Assembly (NCBI GenBank): GCA_018292915.2
Contig: JACVVK020000223.1
Coordinates: 296,001 to 360,000, forward strand
DNA: 64,000 bases
Direction: 5' to 3'
DNA from: Batillaria attramentaria
Taxonomy: Eukaryota; Mollusca; Gastropoda; Batillariidae
The position numbers were made by a program, and so were the translations under genes. The notes below the pieces were generated by a model. The model worked only from the letters and a program-made list of their open reading frames with translations. It ran no database searches and had not been told where the DNA came from. Shown here piece after piece: positions 39,541-50,648 of this stretch; position 1 is the first letter of the stretch; the number at the start of each line of letters is the position of its first letter.

Positions 39541-40397
39541 GTGGGTGGGTGTTTGGGGGCTTAACGTCCTTTTCCACCACATAGGGTGATATCAAAGATG
39601 GGGCAACGATGAAAAAGCCAGCACAAATATTTGGCCCCAGCCGGGATCGAACTCACGACCCGAGCATTAGAAGTCCAACGCTCTACCACACACACACACA
39701 CAGACACACACACACACACACAGACACACACACACACACACATTATGATATGTAATACTGTGTGTCTTCATGTCCACAGGTTTTTACAGTCGAGCAAGCA
39801 CTGCCGCATATAGAAAACCTGGACGGCCTGTTCGCCAAGAACTTGTTCCTCCGCGACAAGAAAAAGTCCCTCTGGCTGTACTGCGCCCCGCATGACGCGG
39901 ACATCAAGCTGAATGACCTTGCCAAGATGGTTGGGGCGCCAGGCGGGTTTCGCTTCGCCGGCGAGGACGTCCTCAACGAAACGCTTGGCGTCAAACAAGG
40001 CTGCGTGACGGTGTTCGGCCTCATCAATGACGTCAGCCACAAAGTGAAGCTCGTATTGGACAGCAGGTTCTGGGATGAGGCTGGGGAGGTGGAGGGTGGG
40101 GTAAAGAAAAGGGGAGGGGGTGAAGGTGGTGAGAACCTCACTGACGGGCCGACGCAAGAAAAGGCTTCGACTCCTGAAGACGGGAGCGGAGAGACGGTGG
40201 AATCCTCGAGTGAAAGTTCTGCTGCTGGCGCGCAGCGGAAGAGAGACGCGGGGGCGAAGTGCGAGCAGAGATTTTATTTTCACCCCTTGGTGAATTCTGC
40301 CTCAACAGGCGTCACTGTGTCCGATCTGAAACGTTTCCTGGCTCACACAGGTCACCAGCCTATTATTGTCAACTCCAGTGCCTCAGTGTCTTCTTGA
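37563..40397 (+). CDS. PRORSD1: Prolyl-tRNA deacylase-like protein (PrdX/YbaK-type), complete
   Basis: Exon 1 37563-37646 and exon 2 39780-40397, joined in phase 0 (GAG|GTAACT to TGTCCACAG|GTT), give 233 residues. The family removes alanine mischarged on tRNA-Pro; it is cytosolic and acts in trans to ProRS. Visible: [20 protein letters not shown], the typical N-terminal H-P-x-V element; [33 protein letters not shown]; and [20 protein letters not shown] with TGHQPIIV at the end. Between SRFWDEA and RFYFHP lies an extra 60-70 residue Gly/Glu/Ser-rich stretch, making it longer than the usual 165-170. It shares its upstream region with the fucosidase. AATAAA begins 11 nt after the stop. Confidence 0.93.
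37750..38230. repeat. C-rich low-complexity tracts in the PRORSD1-like intron
   Basis: C runs at 37760-37778 and at 38193-38230 (CCCCACCC). Otherwise unique intron sequence; nothing else was recognised up to about 38750. Confidence 0.7.
38755..38877. repeat. (GT)n with regularly placed TTCCGGA interruptions
   Basis: Three GT blocks are separated by GTTCCGGAG at 38815 and 38849, indicating a higher-order duplication inside the microsatellite. Confidence 0.92.
39310..39430 (-). mobile_element. Possible SINE/LINE tail (AAT)n with short body
   Basis: ATAATAATAATA then TATGTTGCGCAGTATCC and AAGGCGCTTCATAAATACAG resemble reversed retroelement tails with a GCGC motif. The family is not certain. 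Confidence 0.35.
39476..39742. repeat. (CA)n blocks flanking a SINE A
   Basis: (CA)n at 39476-39538 and 39688-39742 with a SINE A between; the SINE seems to have inserted into the microsatellite. Confidence 0.9.
39539..39689 (-). mobile_element. SINE A inserted in (CA)n
   Basis: The copy runs from GGGTGGGTGGGTGTTTGGGG to AGTCCAACGCTCTACCA, with the outermost tRNA-like head lost in the CA repeat. It lies about 90 bp upstream of the exon 2 acceptor. Confidence 0.9.
39780..40397 (+). CDS. PRORSD1: PRORSD1-like exon 2, with stop
   Basis: 618 nt including TGA at 40395-40397; the whole catalytic domain lies in this exon. GC content is clearly higher than in the surroundings, as expected for real coding sequence here. 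Confidence 0.93.
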   Translation, partial: VFTVEQALPHIENLDGLFAKNLFLRDKKKSLWLYCAPHDADIKLNDLAKMVGAPGGFRFAGEDVLNETLGVKQGCVTVFGLINDVSHKVKLVLDSRFWDEAGEVEGGVKKRGGGEGGENLTDGPTQEKASTPEDGSGETVESSSESSAAGAQRKRDAGAKCEQRFYFHPLVNSASTGVTVSDLKRFLAHTGHQPIIVNSSASVSS

Positions 40398-40407
40398 TGA
40401 ATGAATG

Positions 40408-40421
40408 AATAAATAAATAAA
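40408..40421 (+). terminator. Poly(A) signal cluster of the PRORSD1-like gene
   Basis: Three overlapping AATAAA motifs (ATAAATAAATAAAA). They start 11 nt beyond the stop, so the 3' UTR would be very short unless a later signal is used. Confidence 0.6.
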
Positions 40422-41500
40422 AATTACCTGTTGTTGATCGCGGTTGATGTCGGCTTTAATGTCGTTGGTGTTCGGGTTGATGGTAGTGGTGGCCGTGATG
40501 TTCTTGTTTGTTTTGGTCGGTCGTTTGGTTGGTTGCATGCTTGTTTGTGTTGTCATTTGAGTTGCTGTTGTTCTTTTTGTTCGTGTGGGTGGGTGTTTTG
40601 TTGTTGTTGTTGAGTTGGTTTTGCGGGTATTTTTTGTTAGGTTTGTTGTTGTTGTTGTTGTTTTTTGTCGTCGTTGGTGTTGTGTTTTTTGTTCTTTTTG
40701 CTGGTGTTTTTTGTTTGTTTTTTGGGGGTGGTGGTGGTGTTCGTCTTTGTTGATGGTGGTGTTTTGGTTTTGTTTTCCGTTTTGTGGTTTTTGTTTTTTA
40801 TGTTGTTGGTTTTGTTTTGTTGTTTTGGGGTTTTTTGTTTTGTTTGTTTGTTTTGGGGGTTGTTTGTTTGTTGTTTTTGTTGTTTGCTTAATTTAATGCA
40901 AGAGTTGGCCCCAGCAGTTTTTAACGCAAAAACCAGACTGCACATGAACGAGGTGCCAGTGCACTGTTGCTTCAAATAGCTTAGCTGTTGGTTGGCTAAA
41001 TTCACCTAGACCTGCAACGTTTTAGAATAGGGTTGTTTTTGTTTTTTCTTCCTTATACCTGTACGTTCAAAAGACGTGTAACTTGCAGCAGAATATTTTG
41101 TCGCTGTGCTTTACAAGAATTGTAGCGCGGAAATGAACCGTGAAATTGAAACTTCGCTGGAATATGTTGCTGGCGCATATGTCGTAGTAATTGTGCATGG
41201 CGCTTTTGAGAAGAGTGCACGGACTCTCACAAAAACGGTACAGGTTATAATATATGGACGCGGCGGCCCAGGCATGTACCTTAAAATGGACGACTCCACT
41301 CCTGTTAATCAGAAGGGTCGAGCCCCCAGAATTCAACCAATCTCGTCCCGCGGCATAATGAGCACAACGCATGGCATGGATTGGCAAACGTATTGCCAGA
41401 CATCACAACGAGGGAAGCACATGTAGTTTGATATGACTGAGCGTTGAAAGGAAGCAGTAAATTCGTTGACGTCATTTGAGGGAAAAATAGCATTACGTCA
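40422..41500. other. T/G-rich low-complexity and unique sequence, no gene
   Basis: TTGTTG and GGTGTT repeats to about 40890, then unique sequence. An open frame at 41106-41426 has no recognisable domain. Confidence 0.5.
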
Positions 41501-41516
41501 ATCTCTTTCATCTTGA

Positions 41517-41671
41517 TCGAATGGTAGAGCGTTGGGCTTCTAATGCTCGGGTCGTGAGTTCGATCCCGGCTGGGGCCAAATATTTGTGCTGGCTTTTTCA
41601 TCGTTGCCCCGTCTTTGATATCACCCTTATGTGGTGGAAAAGGACGTTAAACCCCCAAACACCCACCCACC
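41517..41671 (+). mobile_element. SINE A, slightly 5'-truncated, with 12-bp target-site duplication
   Basis: CTTTCATCTTGA flanks it at 41505-41516 and 41672-41683. About the first 20 bases of the head are missing. Confidence 0.94.
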
Positions 41672-41969
41672 CTTTCATCTTGAAATCACCCCTGTCTCCA
41701 TACAATGACGTCTTGGGCGTACTGTGTTTTTGCCAATACACGGCGGAGTACAGGGGGCGAGACTTTGGCCTCGGGGGCTTGCCGAGTGGAGTCGTCTATT
41801 CTTCCTGAATTTCGAGAGAAGCGCCAAAGTGCACATCACAGCCAGCGCTGATGCGCCACTGGTAAGAAATGTATTGAGTACTTGCGGACTTCCTAGCAGC
41901 CACCGAGCCAGCGGCATCGCACCGCCTGACGTGGAAATTGCGCCTTTAAGAAACTGCTCGCTAACTTAC

Positions 41970-42385
41970 TTGGGCGGTCGGTGGTCCAGTGGTTAAGAGA
42001 CTTGTCACCAATGCGAGAGGTCAGGGGTTCGAGTCCCACTCGGAGCAAAGAATTTTTCCTTCTCGTATGTGGCACCGTTCATTCGGGCCGATCGTCGGGG
42101 GTTCTCTCCGGGTACCCCCCCCCCCCTCCCATCTCTGCTTTGGAAAAGTTCGGCCCACCAAATTTGAAAAATAAATGCAATTCTAAATTCCGAAATTTAA
42201 ATAGCTGAGCTGACCCTTCGCACCACGTGATTGTAATGTGTTTATGTCCAGTGTGTGAGAGAAAGCGTGTGATTCACGTGAGCGTGCGTGTCGGGTTCCG
42301 CAGTTCGCGCCGCTTTGAGTCGATTCATGAAATTGGGTAAAGCGCCTAAACAATAATTATACATTATTATTATTATTATTATTAC
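41970..42385 (+). mobile_element. SINE B, full length
   Basis: The head GGGCGGTCGGTGGTCCAGTG, B-box GGTTCGAGTCCC, and an end at TAAAGCGCCTAAACAATAAT with (ATT)n that runs straight into a reversed LINE. Confidence 0.92.
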
Positions 42386-43050
42386 TTAGCACATAAGGCC
42401 AACACCAAAGATCGCCACTCTGGCCTGTTCTGAGCTGTCTTCTCCAGTCCAGCCTCCCTCAGGTAAGTTTGTTTTCCTTCAGCCCTTTGTCGACTGTTCG
42501 CCGCCACGTTTTCTTGGGTCTTCCTCTGGCTTTTTCCCATCTGAGGCCCAACCAAGAGCCACCCGGGGTAGTGCGGTTGGGGGGGGGGGGCGTCCTGAGG
42601 TTGTGTCCAATCCAGCGCCATCTTCTCCGCTTGATTTCTGTGGTGATGTCGCAGGTCGATGTTTTGTTGTGGAGTTCTTCATTGGAAATGGTGTTAGGCC
42701 AAACGATGTTGAGTACGTATTCTGCGAAGACATCGGTTCTGGAAGGTCTTAAGTTTATGACTGATCGATGAACTTCGTGATCTTCCAGGATTCAGCTCCA
42801 TAGGGGTTGGGGAAGGGGGGTCTGGGGGTTTAACGTCCTTTTCCACCACATACGGGTGATATCAAAGACGGGGCAACGATGAAAAAGCCAGTTCACATAT
42901 TTGACCCCAGCCGGGATACGAACTCACGACCCGAGCATTAGAAGTCCAACGCTCTACCATTCGGCCACCCCGGCTCCCCAGCAGCTCCACAGAGTAGTGT
43001 GCTGAGGACGCTGCTCTTGAAGACACTTACTTGGTCTGGGTTCTGACGTT
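42386..43050 (-). mobile_element. LINE endonuclease/reverse-transcriptase C-terminus, broken
   Basis: Minus-strand pieces read CLRRILNIVWPNTIS, RRRWRWIGHNLR, RWEKARGRPKKTWRR and EKTAQNRPEWRSLVLALCA plus a stop, with frame changes. It is interrupted by a SINE A (42805-42980) at a CAGCTCCAYAG duplication. The motifs are typical of RTE-like or related LINE C-termini. Confidence 0.75.
42805..42980 (-). mobile_element. SINE A inside a LINE
   Basis: Flanks CAGCTCCATAG (42793-42803) and CAGCTCCACAG (about 42982-42992). The tail is degraded to GGGGAAGGGGGG. Confidence 0.9.
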
Positions 43051-43419
43051 CCCGGGCCTGATAGCTAAACTGCTGTTTATTGCTTTTGTCGGCGAAAAAA
43101 AAGTAGAAGTTCGACATTAAATCATTTTGAGTTGAACGGCTCTTTCAAATGAACCGATGCGGTTTTTAGAGTACTCGGACACGCTTCGTTGACTTCGGTG
43201 GCAGGCCGCGCGTATTATTCATCAAGTAATGAGCTTTTGCTCCCCCCGCTACGCTGACGTTATCATGGCTGCTCGTTAAGGAAAACCGTTATGCCGGCAG
43301 ATGGTCTTTGATGTGGCGTCGCGTCTAATAAGCGACAGGCATGTTTCCTTTCCGCAAAAAAAACCCAGTAATTGGTGATCGCAGGAGAGCACATGAAACT
43401 CTCATTACTCTAATCGACT

Positions 43420-43740
43420 AAGACCCCCCCCTGCCCCCTCCCCCCCCCCCCCTTCGTCCCCCCCCCCAAAAGGATAAGAATAAGAATAATAATAACCCTC
43501 TCCTCCTCACTCCCCCCCACCACCTCCCTCCTTGCTCTCCCACATACGTGGCGGGAAAACTCATTACTCTACTTGACTAAAGCCCCCTCCCCCCCCCCCC
43601 TACCCCCCCCCCCCCCGGTATCCTCCACCCCCAACAAAAGTATAAGAAGAAGAAGAAAAAGAAAAATGATAATAACCCTCATTCCCCCCACCCCTCCCCC
43701 TTGCTGTCCCACATTCGTAGCGGGGGGGGGGGGGGGGAAC
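43420..43740. repeat. C-rich/G-rich low-complexity block, internally duplicated
   Basis: CTCATTACTCTA.T.GACTAA and AAG.ATAAGAA.AA occur twice (about 43400 and 43560) between C runs, so the block is a tandem duplication of about 160 bp. Confidence 0.65.
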
Positions 43741-44002
43741 CCGCGGTAACCTCCCACACACCCATCCTTACTCTTGCATTGTTACATGTAAACGCTTGTT
43801 AGTCCCAAAAGGTACCAATATATCTTGATAACATTCGATCAGTGGATTTCGTTTGTAGGTTGTTGCACTGTGAGGCATTGGCACAGACTGATAGCTGTGA
43901 GCTGTAGAACCAGTAACAAAAAAAAAAAACTATGAAAAAAGGATACCTTGATAATATTCCAGGAGAGAATTTCATTAATTTGTACTTGTAGCTTGTTTCA
44001 CT

Positions 44003-44060
44003 GAGTTATATGTGGTGGAAAAGCACGTTAACACCGTTCCCCCTCACCCAAACCCACCCC
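44003..44060 (+). mobile_element. SINE A 3'-end fragment
   Basis: TATATGTGGTGGAAAAGCACG then a degraded CACC-rich tail. Confidence 0.6.
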
Positions 44061-44761
44061 CTCCCACCTCCTCCCCCTCTGTGGTTATTTGGTAGGTTAA
44101 TAAGTTTAACGCCTATTTCCGCAGCGTAAAAACGGAAGATGCCAGCACTTTTTTTTTTTTAATTCCAGGCAACGGAAATCGAACTCTTAACCCACTCACT
44201 GGGTGCCCAACTCGTTACCCAGAGCAGATCCTCAACAGAGGGAGGGTGTGGGTGGGTGCACTTGGGGGAGGGGGGTGCGGGGAGGGGGGGTGGGGGGATG
44301 GATGGGTATGTTGCAGGGGAGATGTGTGTGGATTGGGGTCGTGTGCTGTCGATAGCGCTGATGACAAACATTTCAAAGAAGCAGAAGGGAACACGTTAAC
44401 GAGTAAATAAACATCTAATGTTTCGTTTCTGTTTGCAACACCCCAGACAATTTTCACCAAGTCGCACGGCTATTTTGGCTGGAAAGTTATCGCTGTGAAA
44501 CGACTGGGCGTGTCAACGTAGATTAATTCCCAATTTCCTGCGACTGACCTCTCACCCGGAAGATATAAAATTAATTACGCTGCTTCCTGTGACGTAACTT
44601 TCCACTGGAGATGTTCTAGCCAGTTTAGGTACAGCGGGTGTTTGGGTATGCTCTTGTAACGACCTGCCTCAAATTTTCAACTAGAGATTGTAATAAAAAC
44701 CAGTCACAAAGTTAACGTTTCATTTTAACTGACTTTTTTACCTTGTCAAGAACTGAAATAA

Positions 44762-44990
44762 CAAGTTCAAGTTCAAATAGTTTTGTTCTACCCTCTAGGG
44801 GCATAGAATAGACAAAGAAATACAAACGGTACAACATGTGCAGTGCATCTTCTATACATACATAGTTTACATACATAAATACATACAAACATGCATACAT
44901 AACGAGGAAGACATGCGCGTACCTAAACGATTTCATACCTGAACGGGGGTGTAATGGGAGATGTAAACAGTGTGGGTGCAATATTTATAT
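44762..44990 (-). mobile_element. LINE 3' tail fragment
   Basis: CAAGTTCAAGTTCAAATAGT and TTGTTCTACCCTCTAGGGGC resemble the reversed tail at 29165. The boundaries are uncertain. Confidence 0.4.
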
Positions 44991-45168
44991 CTGTTTCGTG
45001 CCTGCTTGTTGGAAAAACGTGGTGCGAGGAACACTTGTCTGTAAACATGCGCGCGTGGTTTTATGTGCGCCGATACACTGATTCACCTTAGATGTAATTT
45101 TAAACACGGATTTGCTAAATATGCTTGCAGGCTGTAGATAAGGAATGTGCGGGCTGCTTCCGCTGATG

Positions 45169-45172
<4 letters not shown>

Positions 45173-45259
<87 letters not shown>

Positions 45260-45286
45260 CTCCCCCCCCCCTCCGCCCCACCCCCT

Positions 45287-45352
<66 letters not shown>

Positions 45353-45446
45353 CCTAAACAAACGTTGATGACTACGTGTAGCATTTACACGTGTGTGCGT
45401 GCGTGCGTGCGTGCGTGCGTGTGTGTGCGTGCGTGCGTGCGTGCGT

Positions 45447-45530
<84 letters not shown>
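45173..45530. repeat. Compound microsatellites (CT)n, (CA)n, (GT)n
   Basis: (CT)n 45173-45228, (CA)n 45229-45256, C-rich linker, (CA)n 45289-45351, then GTGC-rich and (GT)n 45395-45530. The (CA) and (GT) arms can pair as an inverted repeat of more than 60 bp. Confidence 0.92.
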
Positions 45531-45532
<2 letters not shown>

Positions 45533-45539
45533 CGCGCGC

Positions 45540-46725
45540 ATGCATCAGTCTATCATCCTGAAGCGTGATCTACGGTATCGCACACAGTGCTCCGGCCTGC
45601 TGCAAAAACAGTTGCCCCCAAAACAGTAGAGGTTATAAAGTTTCTCGCGATCTTGTAATAACACCATAAAAAAATCGCAGGCGAGGTTCCGCGGACTTCA
45701 CGCAAACAGTGGCGAGAGTCTAGCGAAAACATTTTCTGTTCGTCACTACTTCTGAAGTCGGAAATCTTGCATGCACAGTCAAAACAGAAGATGGTGACTC
45801 CTAGACTCTCCGATAAGTTTTCTTACCATAATTCTTTCACTCGCGACAAATGGTGCGGTGTATCAAAATAGAACTGCAAGACCCCCCCCCCCCCCCAAAA
45901 AAAAAATAAAAAAAAAATAAATAAATAAATAAATAAAAATAAAAAAAATGTGTGTTTGTTTCTTTGCTATCTGCTTTTCTTGCCTCATTTGCTTGAATCA
46001 TTGAGTCGGTGAACTGATTTGTTTTGTTTTTCAGTGGAGTATGTCAAGGTGAAATGAGCAAATACTTCCTTCCTTTTTCTTCTTCTTCTGCTCTTTTTCT
46101 TTTCTTTGATGCGTTTGGAGTATTTTTTTTTTCCAGTCAGCTGAGACAATGACACCGACAGATGCGCTCAAATTATTCTCTCGTCCAAGTTTTCCCTCGA
46201 CGATGTTGTCGAGCGCATTACCTGCAGAAACATCTTGCTTACGAGCGAGTAACTTTCATTTAATTATCTACAACAGGCGCTTTAAAAAACGTGAATCGAT
46301 GTAAAATTGTTTGTGGGAATTTAGATCTAAAAGAAAGAAAGCGAAGGAAAATCGTTCAACGACCCTACTCACTGTTTTTTGGCTGCTGTTTTTTAAGATC
46401 GCCTGAACTCTTCCCTGAACCATTTCTGCAAAGCCAATATACCGTTTCTGCGTGAAAGATTTTACGTCCCGCGTGCAAATGGATTAAAACGCCATAATTT
46501 ATGTATTTCGTAGGTCAGGGGTGCTAATGCCGTCTCGCACGTTGTCCCCAAGGGAGAGAACTTGCGGGTGGTCCTGCGAAATCGCTTTGGAGGGAGCAGC
46601 CATCACCTCAACGGTCTCGTCAGATGTCAGACCGACGTACAGTAGTAGGATCTTGTTGGCTATTATCAGCCAATGAAAAATGTAGCGTAGAAAAGGTCGA
46701 CTGGTAGAAATGATGGAGGAGAGAC
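45540..46725. other. Intergenic, no gene recognised
   Basis: A C15A9 run and ATAA repeats near 45880-45940. Otherwise unique with no splice-supported frame. Confidence 0.5.
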
Positions 46726-47033
<308 letters not shown>

Positions 47034-47469
47034 GGCCCTTCCCCCCTCCCCCTCCCCAACCGCCCATCTCTTTGAGAAAACGATTAGGAAACAGACTCAA
47101 ATCAGATTTTCGCAGATGTAGGAAAGATTTCGGGGGGGAAAAATGACGTCAACTGAAATGGGTTACAGAAAGAATTCAGTGAATGAATGCTTTAGGTTCC
47201 TATTATTCCCAAACGCTCAGTTTGTTGTCGCTCTTGTTAGTGACAGGTTGTTTGTTGGTTGGTTGGTTGGTTGGTTGGTTGGTTTGTCGGTTAGTTGGTT
47301 GGTTGGTGTTCTTCGTCGATGTCGTAGGTAGTTTGGGTTCGTAGATTTTGTTTCATTTCTTTCTACGAGAAAGAAGAGAAACTGTGTAGTTCAGTAAATT
47401 GCCAGTTTTTGAGGTTTTTTTTTTTTTTTTTTTGGGGGGGGGGCTTTCTTTCTTTGTAAAAATCTGGGG

Positions 47470-47643
47470 TGGGTGGGTGGGTGTTTGGGAGTTTAACGTC
47501 CTTTTCCACCACATACGGGTGATATCAAAGACGGGGCAACGATGAAAAAGCCAGCACAAATATTTGGCCCCAGCCGGGATTCGAACTCACGACCCGAGCA
47601 TTAGAAGTCCAACGCTCTACCATTCGGCCACCCCGGCTCCCCA
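47470..47643 (-). mobile_element. SINE A with perfect 14-bp target-site duplication
   Basis: GTAAAAATCTGGGG at 47456-47469 and 47644-47657. The body is close to consensus, suggesting a young copy. Confidence 0.96.
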
Positions 47644-47984
47644 GTAAAAATCTGGGGATTTTTCTCCACCCAAGACTTCATCAGTTGATTGAGCTATTCA
47701 GGTGGAAGTCAGGAGGAAGTTCACTTCCTGCGCTTTGCTCACGCACCTCATTAATTGTTGTCAGGTTTGTTTGGCCACACATTCTGAGGTCAGGCAGTTA
47801 TGATGCATCGTTTAGCAAGTCGTCAATCCAGTTTTGAAGTTTTATCGTCTGCGAGGATACTGACATGCGCGGGGACGTTGACTAATTACGTTTTCAAGAA
47901 TGGCTTGGCAACCCGGCTTCAAACATTCTCGTGTTTGCAGCTGTTTATCGCTTGCAGTGGTTGTAGCTGTATAATAATTAGATG

Positions 47985-48120
47985 AACTCATTAATAATAA
48001 TAATTGCATATAATTATATGGCGCCTATCCCTGGTGAACAGCTCTAGGCGCCTGACACTAAAAGGTTACCTCCCCCCCTCACCCCCTCACCCCCCCCCCC
48101 CCAAAAAAAAAAAACCCAAC
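47985..48120 (-). mobile_element. Retroelement tail-like fragment
   Basis: TTAATAATAATAATTGCATA, TATGGCGCCTATCCCTGGTG and AGCTCTAGGCGCCTGACACT look like a reversed (TTA)n tail with a GGCGCC motif; a C/A run follows. The family is uncertain. Confidence 0.35.
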
Positions 48121-48419
48121 AACAACACACACACACGCACACACACAGAACTGAGAAACGCAGGACATCACATTCACTCAACTGAAACTAAACAGACAAC
48201 AAAATTAGACCAACCATGAATCATCTAAAAAAAATAAGAACAAAATGTAGATAAACTGAAAATACCCTAACCCCCACCCCAAAGCACAAATAAAACAAAA
48301 ACAAATTTAAAAAGGACGTATAGGGTTTGATAGACGCTTAGACGATTAGGCGCTTAGGCTTTTTTTTCCCCCCAGATGACGGCAGATCTGAATAGCTCAT
48401 ACCAAAAGGCATATCTCGT

Positions 48420-48690
48420 GAAATGTTTGTTTCAATTGTTGTTGTAGTTATTGTTGTTTGGGATTTTTTCTTGTTTTTAGGGGTTTTGTTGTTGTTCTTG
48501 TTTTCATTTTGGGGTGTTTTGTGTTGTTTGTTTGTTGTTGTCATTGTTGTTGTTGTTGTTGGGGTTGGGGGTTTTTGGTTTGTTTGTTTGTTTGTTTGTT
48601 TTTTTTTTTTGGGTTTTTTTTTTTGTTTTTTTTTGCTTTTGCTTTTTGTTGTCTTGGTTTGTTTTTGGTCTTGTTCTTTTGCTCGCGTTT
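48420..48690. repeat. T/G-rich low-complexity tract
   Basis: TTGTTG, GTTT and T runs. The open frames here encode Phe/Val/Leu runs and are composition artefacts. Confidence 0.75.
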
Positions 48691-48692
48691 GT

Positions 48693-48863
48693 GGGGAGCC
48701 GGGGTGGCCGAATGGTAGAGCGTTGGACTTCCAATGCTCGGGTCGTGAGTTCGAATCACGGCTGGGGCCAAATGTTTGTGCAGGCTTTTACACCGTTGCC
48801 CTGTATTTAATATCACCCGTATGTGGTGGAAAAGGACGCTAAACTCCCAAATTCCCACCCAAG
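48693..48863 (+). mobile_element. SINE A, full length
   Basis: Head GGGGAGCCGGGGTGGCCGAA, B-box GAGTTCGAATCAC. TTGCTCGCGTTTGT before it and TTGCTCGCATGTAT after it form an imperfect target-site duplication. Confidence 0.9.
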
Positions 48864-49339
48864 TCACCCTTGCTCGCATGTATTGCCGCTGATCTCAATG
48901 AACTTATCGAGATAATTTGCGCTGTGTTTGTTCATTGTCCCGCGATGAAAATTTCTCAGCCGCAGATATGGGAATAAATTGTCTCTTGTCCTCTAAGCTT
49001 GTTTTGCACGTTCTGGTATTCTGGTGATCTTGTCTTATCCCCCGGCGACTTGCGCGAGGAGAAAATAAGGCTGATACCGCCGGATACCGAGAATGGCAAT
49101 GGGGTCGAGGGAAGCACGGATGGCAGAGGTGGCAGGGGGGAGGGGCTGGTGAGAGAAGAGGGGGGTAGGGGTGGCTATTGACGCGAAAGTGTGCATCTAC
49201 TGTGTTGAAGACGTCGGGCGTCATCGTTATCTGTGCACGCCAGCCAAACTTAAAGATCTTCTTTATCAGCAAAAAGTAACGCTTTGATTCAACTCTGCGA
49301 CTTCATACAGTGCACGGTTGCAACTCACACAGGTGCCCA

Positions 49340-49540
49340 GTTTCCAGCTGCTCTCATCATCATTATCATCATCATCATCATTATCATCATTACTCTTTAC
49401 TTCTTGTGGAGCATAGGGCCTCGACAGTTCTTCTCCACTTCCTGCGGTCTCTGGCTGCTGTTTTTGCAGCCTCCCAGGTTTGGCCGGCGGCTTTCAGCTC
49501 GTCCTGGTGGCTATGCCTTTCAGCTGCTCTCAAACCGCAA
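49340..49540 (-). mobile_element. Probable LINE fragment with (ATC)n tail
   Basis: ATCATCATTATC repeats then GGAGCATAGGGCCTCGACAG and CTTCCTGCGGTCTCTGGCTG. This resembles reversed LINE ends with TGATGA tails, but the frame is not resolved. Confidence 0.4.
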
Positions 49541-49812
49541 TAAAACTCAACGCCAGTGTCTTAATTTTGGAAGCGCTGAGAGAACTTGATAGTGGCAACG
49601 GAGCTTAGATGTTCACGTGACTGGGGTTTTAAAGTCTCATTGCGTTTGCCAGGCATACCACGACGCTGTGGAAAACGTTTCATCGAATGCGCTGAATCCG
49701 TGCATCAGAATCAGCCACTTGGGACACAGTATAGCATCTGACACCATTGTGGTGACTCGGGTTCCCGTATATGAACAAAATATCTGTTCTGGCATTTCGT
49801 CACTTTGATGGC

Positions 49813-50245
49813 ACTCTCCCACCTTACCTTTCAGCTTCACTTGTTACTTATACACCGTCGCGAACCCTCCGGTCGTCGTCCGAGAGGCTTCTCAAAATCC
49901 CCAAGCGCAACCTGACATCTTTCGGTGAGCGCTCTTTCAGTTTTGCCGCTCCAGCCGTTTGGAACTCTCTGCCTGCAGATCCGAGAAATGCGCCCACGCT
50001 GTCTGTTTTCAAAAGCAGTCTGAAAACGTTCCTCTTCCGCAAAGCCTATCAGTAATTTCCTCAGCCGCATGCTGGTCCTTGTTGCTCGAGCGGCGTGAGG
50101 CCACAAACTACTAACACCAGTTATTTTAACTAGTCAGTTTCACCAGGGTATGTCTGTTCATCGTTGTGTAATGTGCGTGAGTGTGAGTGAGTGATAGGCG
50201 CATTGAGTTTTATTTAAAGAAATGCGCCCTCCTACAAATACCATT
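49813..50245 (+). mobile_element. L2/CR1-like LINE 3' end
   Basis: Encodes LPPYLSASLVTYTPSRTLRS, GERSFSFAAPAVWNSLPADP and FKSSLKTFLFRKAYQ then a stop at about 50055, followed by a 3' UTR. This is the best preserved LINE C-terminus in the window. Confidence 0.88.
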
Positions 50246-50404
50246 TACTATATGTTTGTTCTATGTACGTAGACGTGTACCGCGTACTGAGCAGTAGAGG
50301 TGAAACCGGTTTTTAACCGGTTTTTCCAATAGAAAACCGAGGTTTAAAACCGGTTAACCGGCTATGTATACGTCATCTATTGTTTCTAACGTTTCCCCAA
50401 GAGA

Positions 50405-50481
50405 TGGAAGGGGGGAAGGGTGGGGGGTCTCCTAGTACTCCGGCTTCCTGTACCCCTGCGTTGGAAATGTTCAGTCAACAA
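50405..50481 (+). mobile_element. SINE B fragment inside the hAT-like element
   Basis: TCTCCTAGTACTCCGGCTTC and CTGCGTTGGAAATGTTCAGT match the middle of SINE B. The rest is absent after the nested SINE A. Confidence 0.75.
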
Positions 50482-50648
50482 GGGTGGGTGGGAGGGTGTT
50501 TGGGAGTGTAACGTCCTTTTCCACGACATATGGATGATACCAAAGACGAGGCAACGATGAAAAGCCAGCACAAATATTTGGCCCTAGCCGGGATTTGAAC
50601 TCACGACCCGAAAGTTGGAAGTCCAACGCTCTACCATTCGGCCACCCC
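50482..50648 (-). mobile_element. SINE A nested in SINE B, with 14-bp target-site duplication
   Basis: TGTTCAGTCAACAA (50468-50481) and TGTTCAGCCAACAA (50649-50662) flank the copy. Confidence 0.93.

Noticed and set aside
39743..40283. Minus-strand open frames of 132 and 171 codons
   Set aside because: Shadows of the well supported PRORSD1-like exon 2 on the opposite strand.
41106..41426. Plus-strand open frame of 106 codons
   Set aside because: No recognisable domain, no splice or promoter context; overlapping minus frames are similarly long.
42469..42771. Plus-strand open frame of 100 codons
   Set aside because: It is antisense to a LINE C-terminus recognisable on the minus strand.
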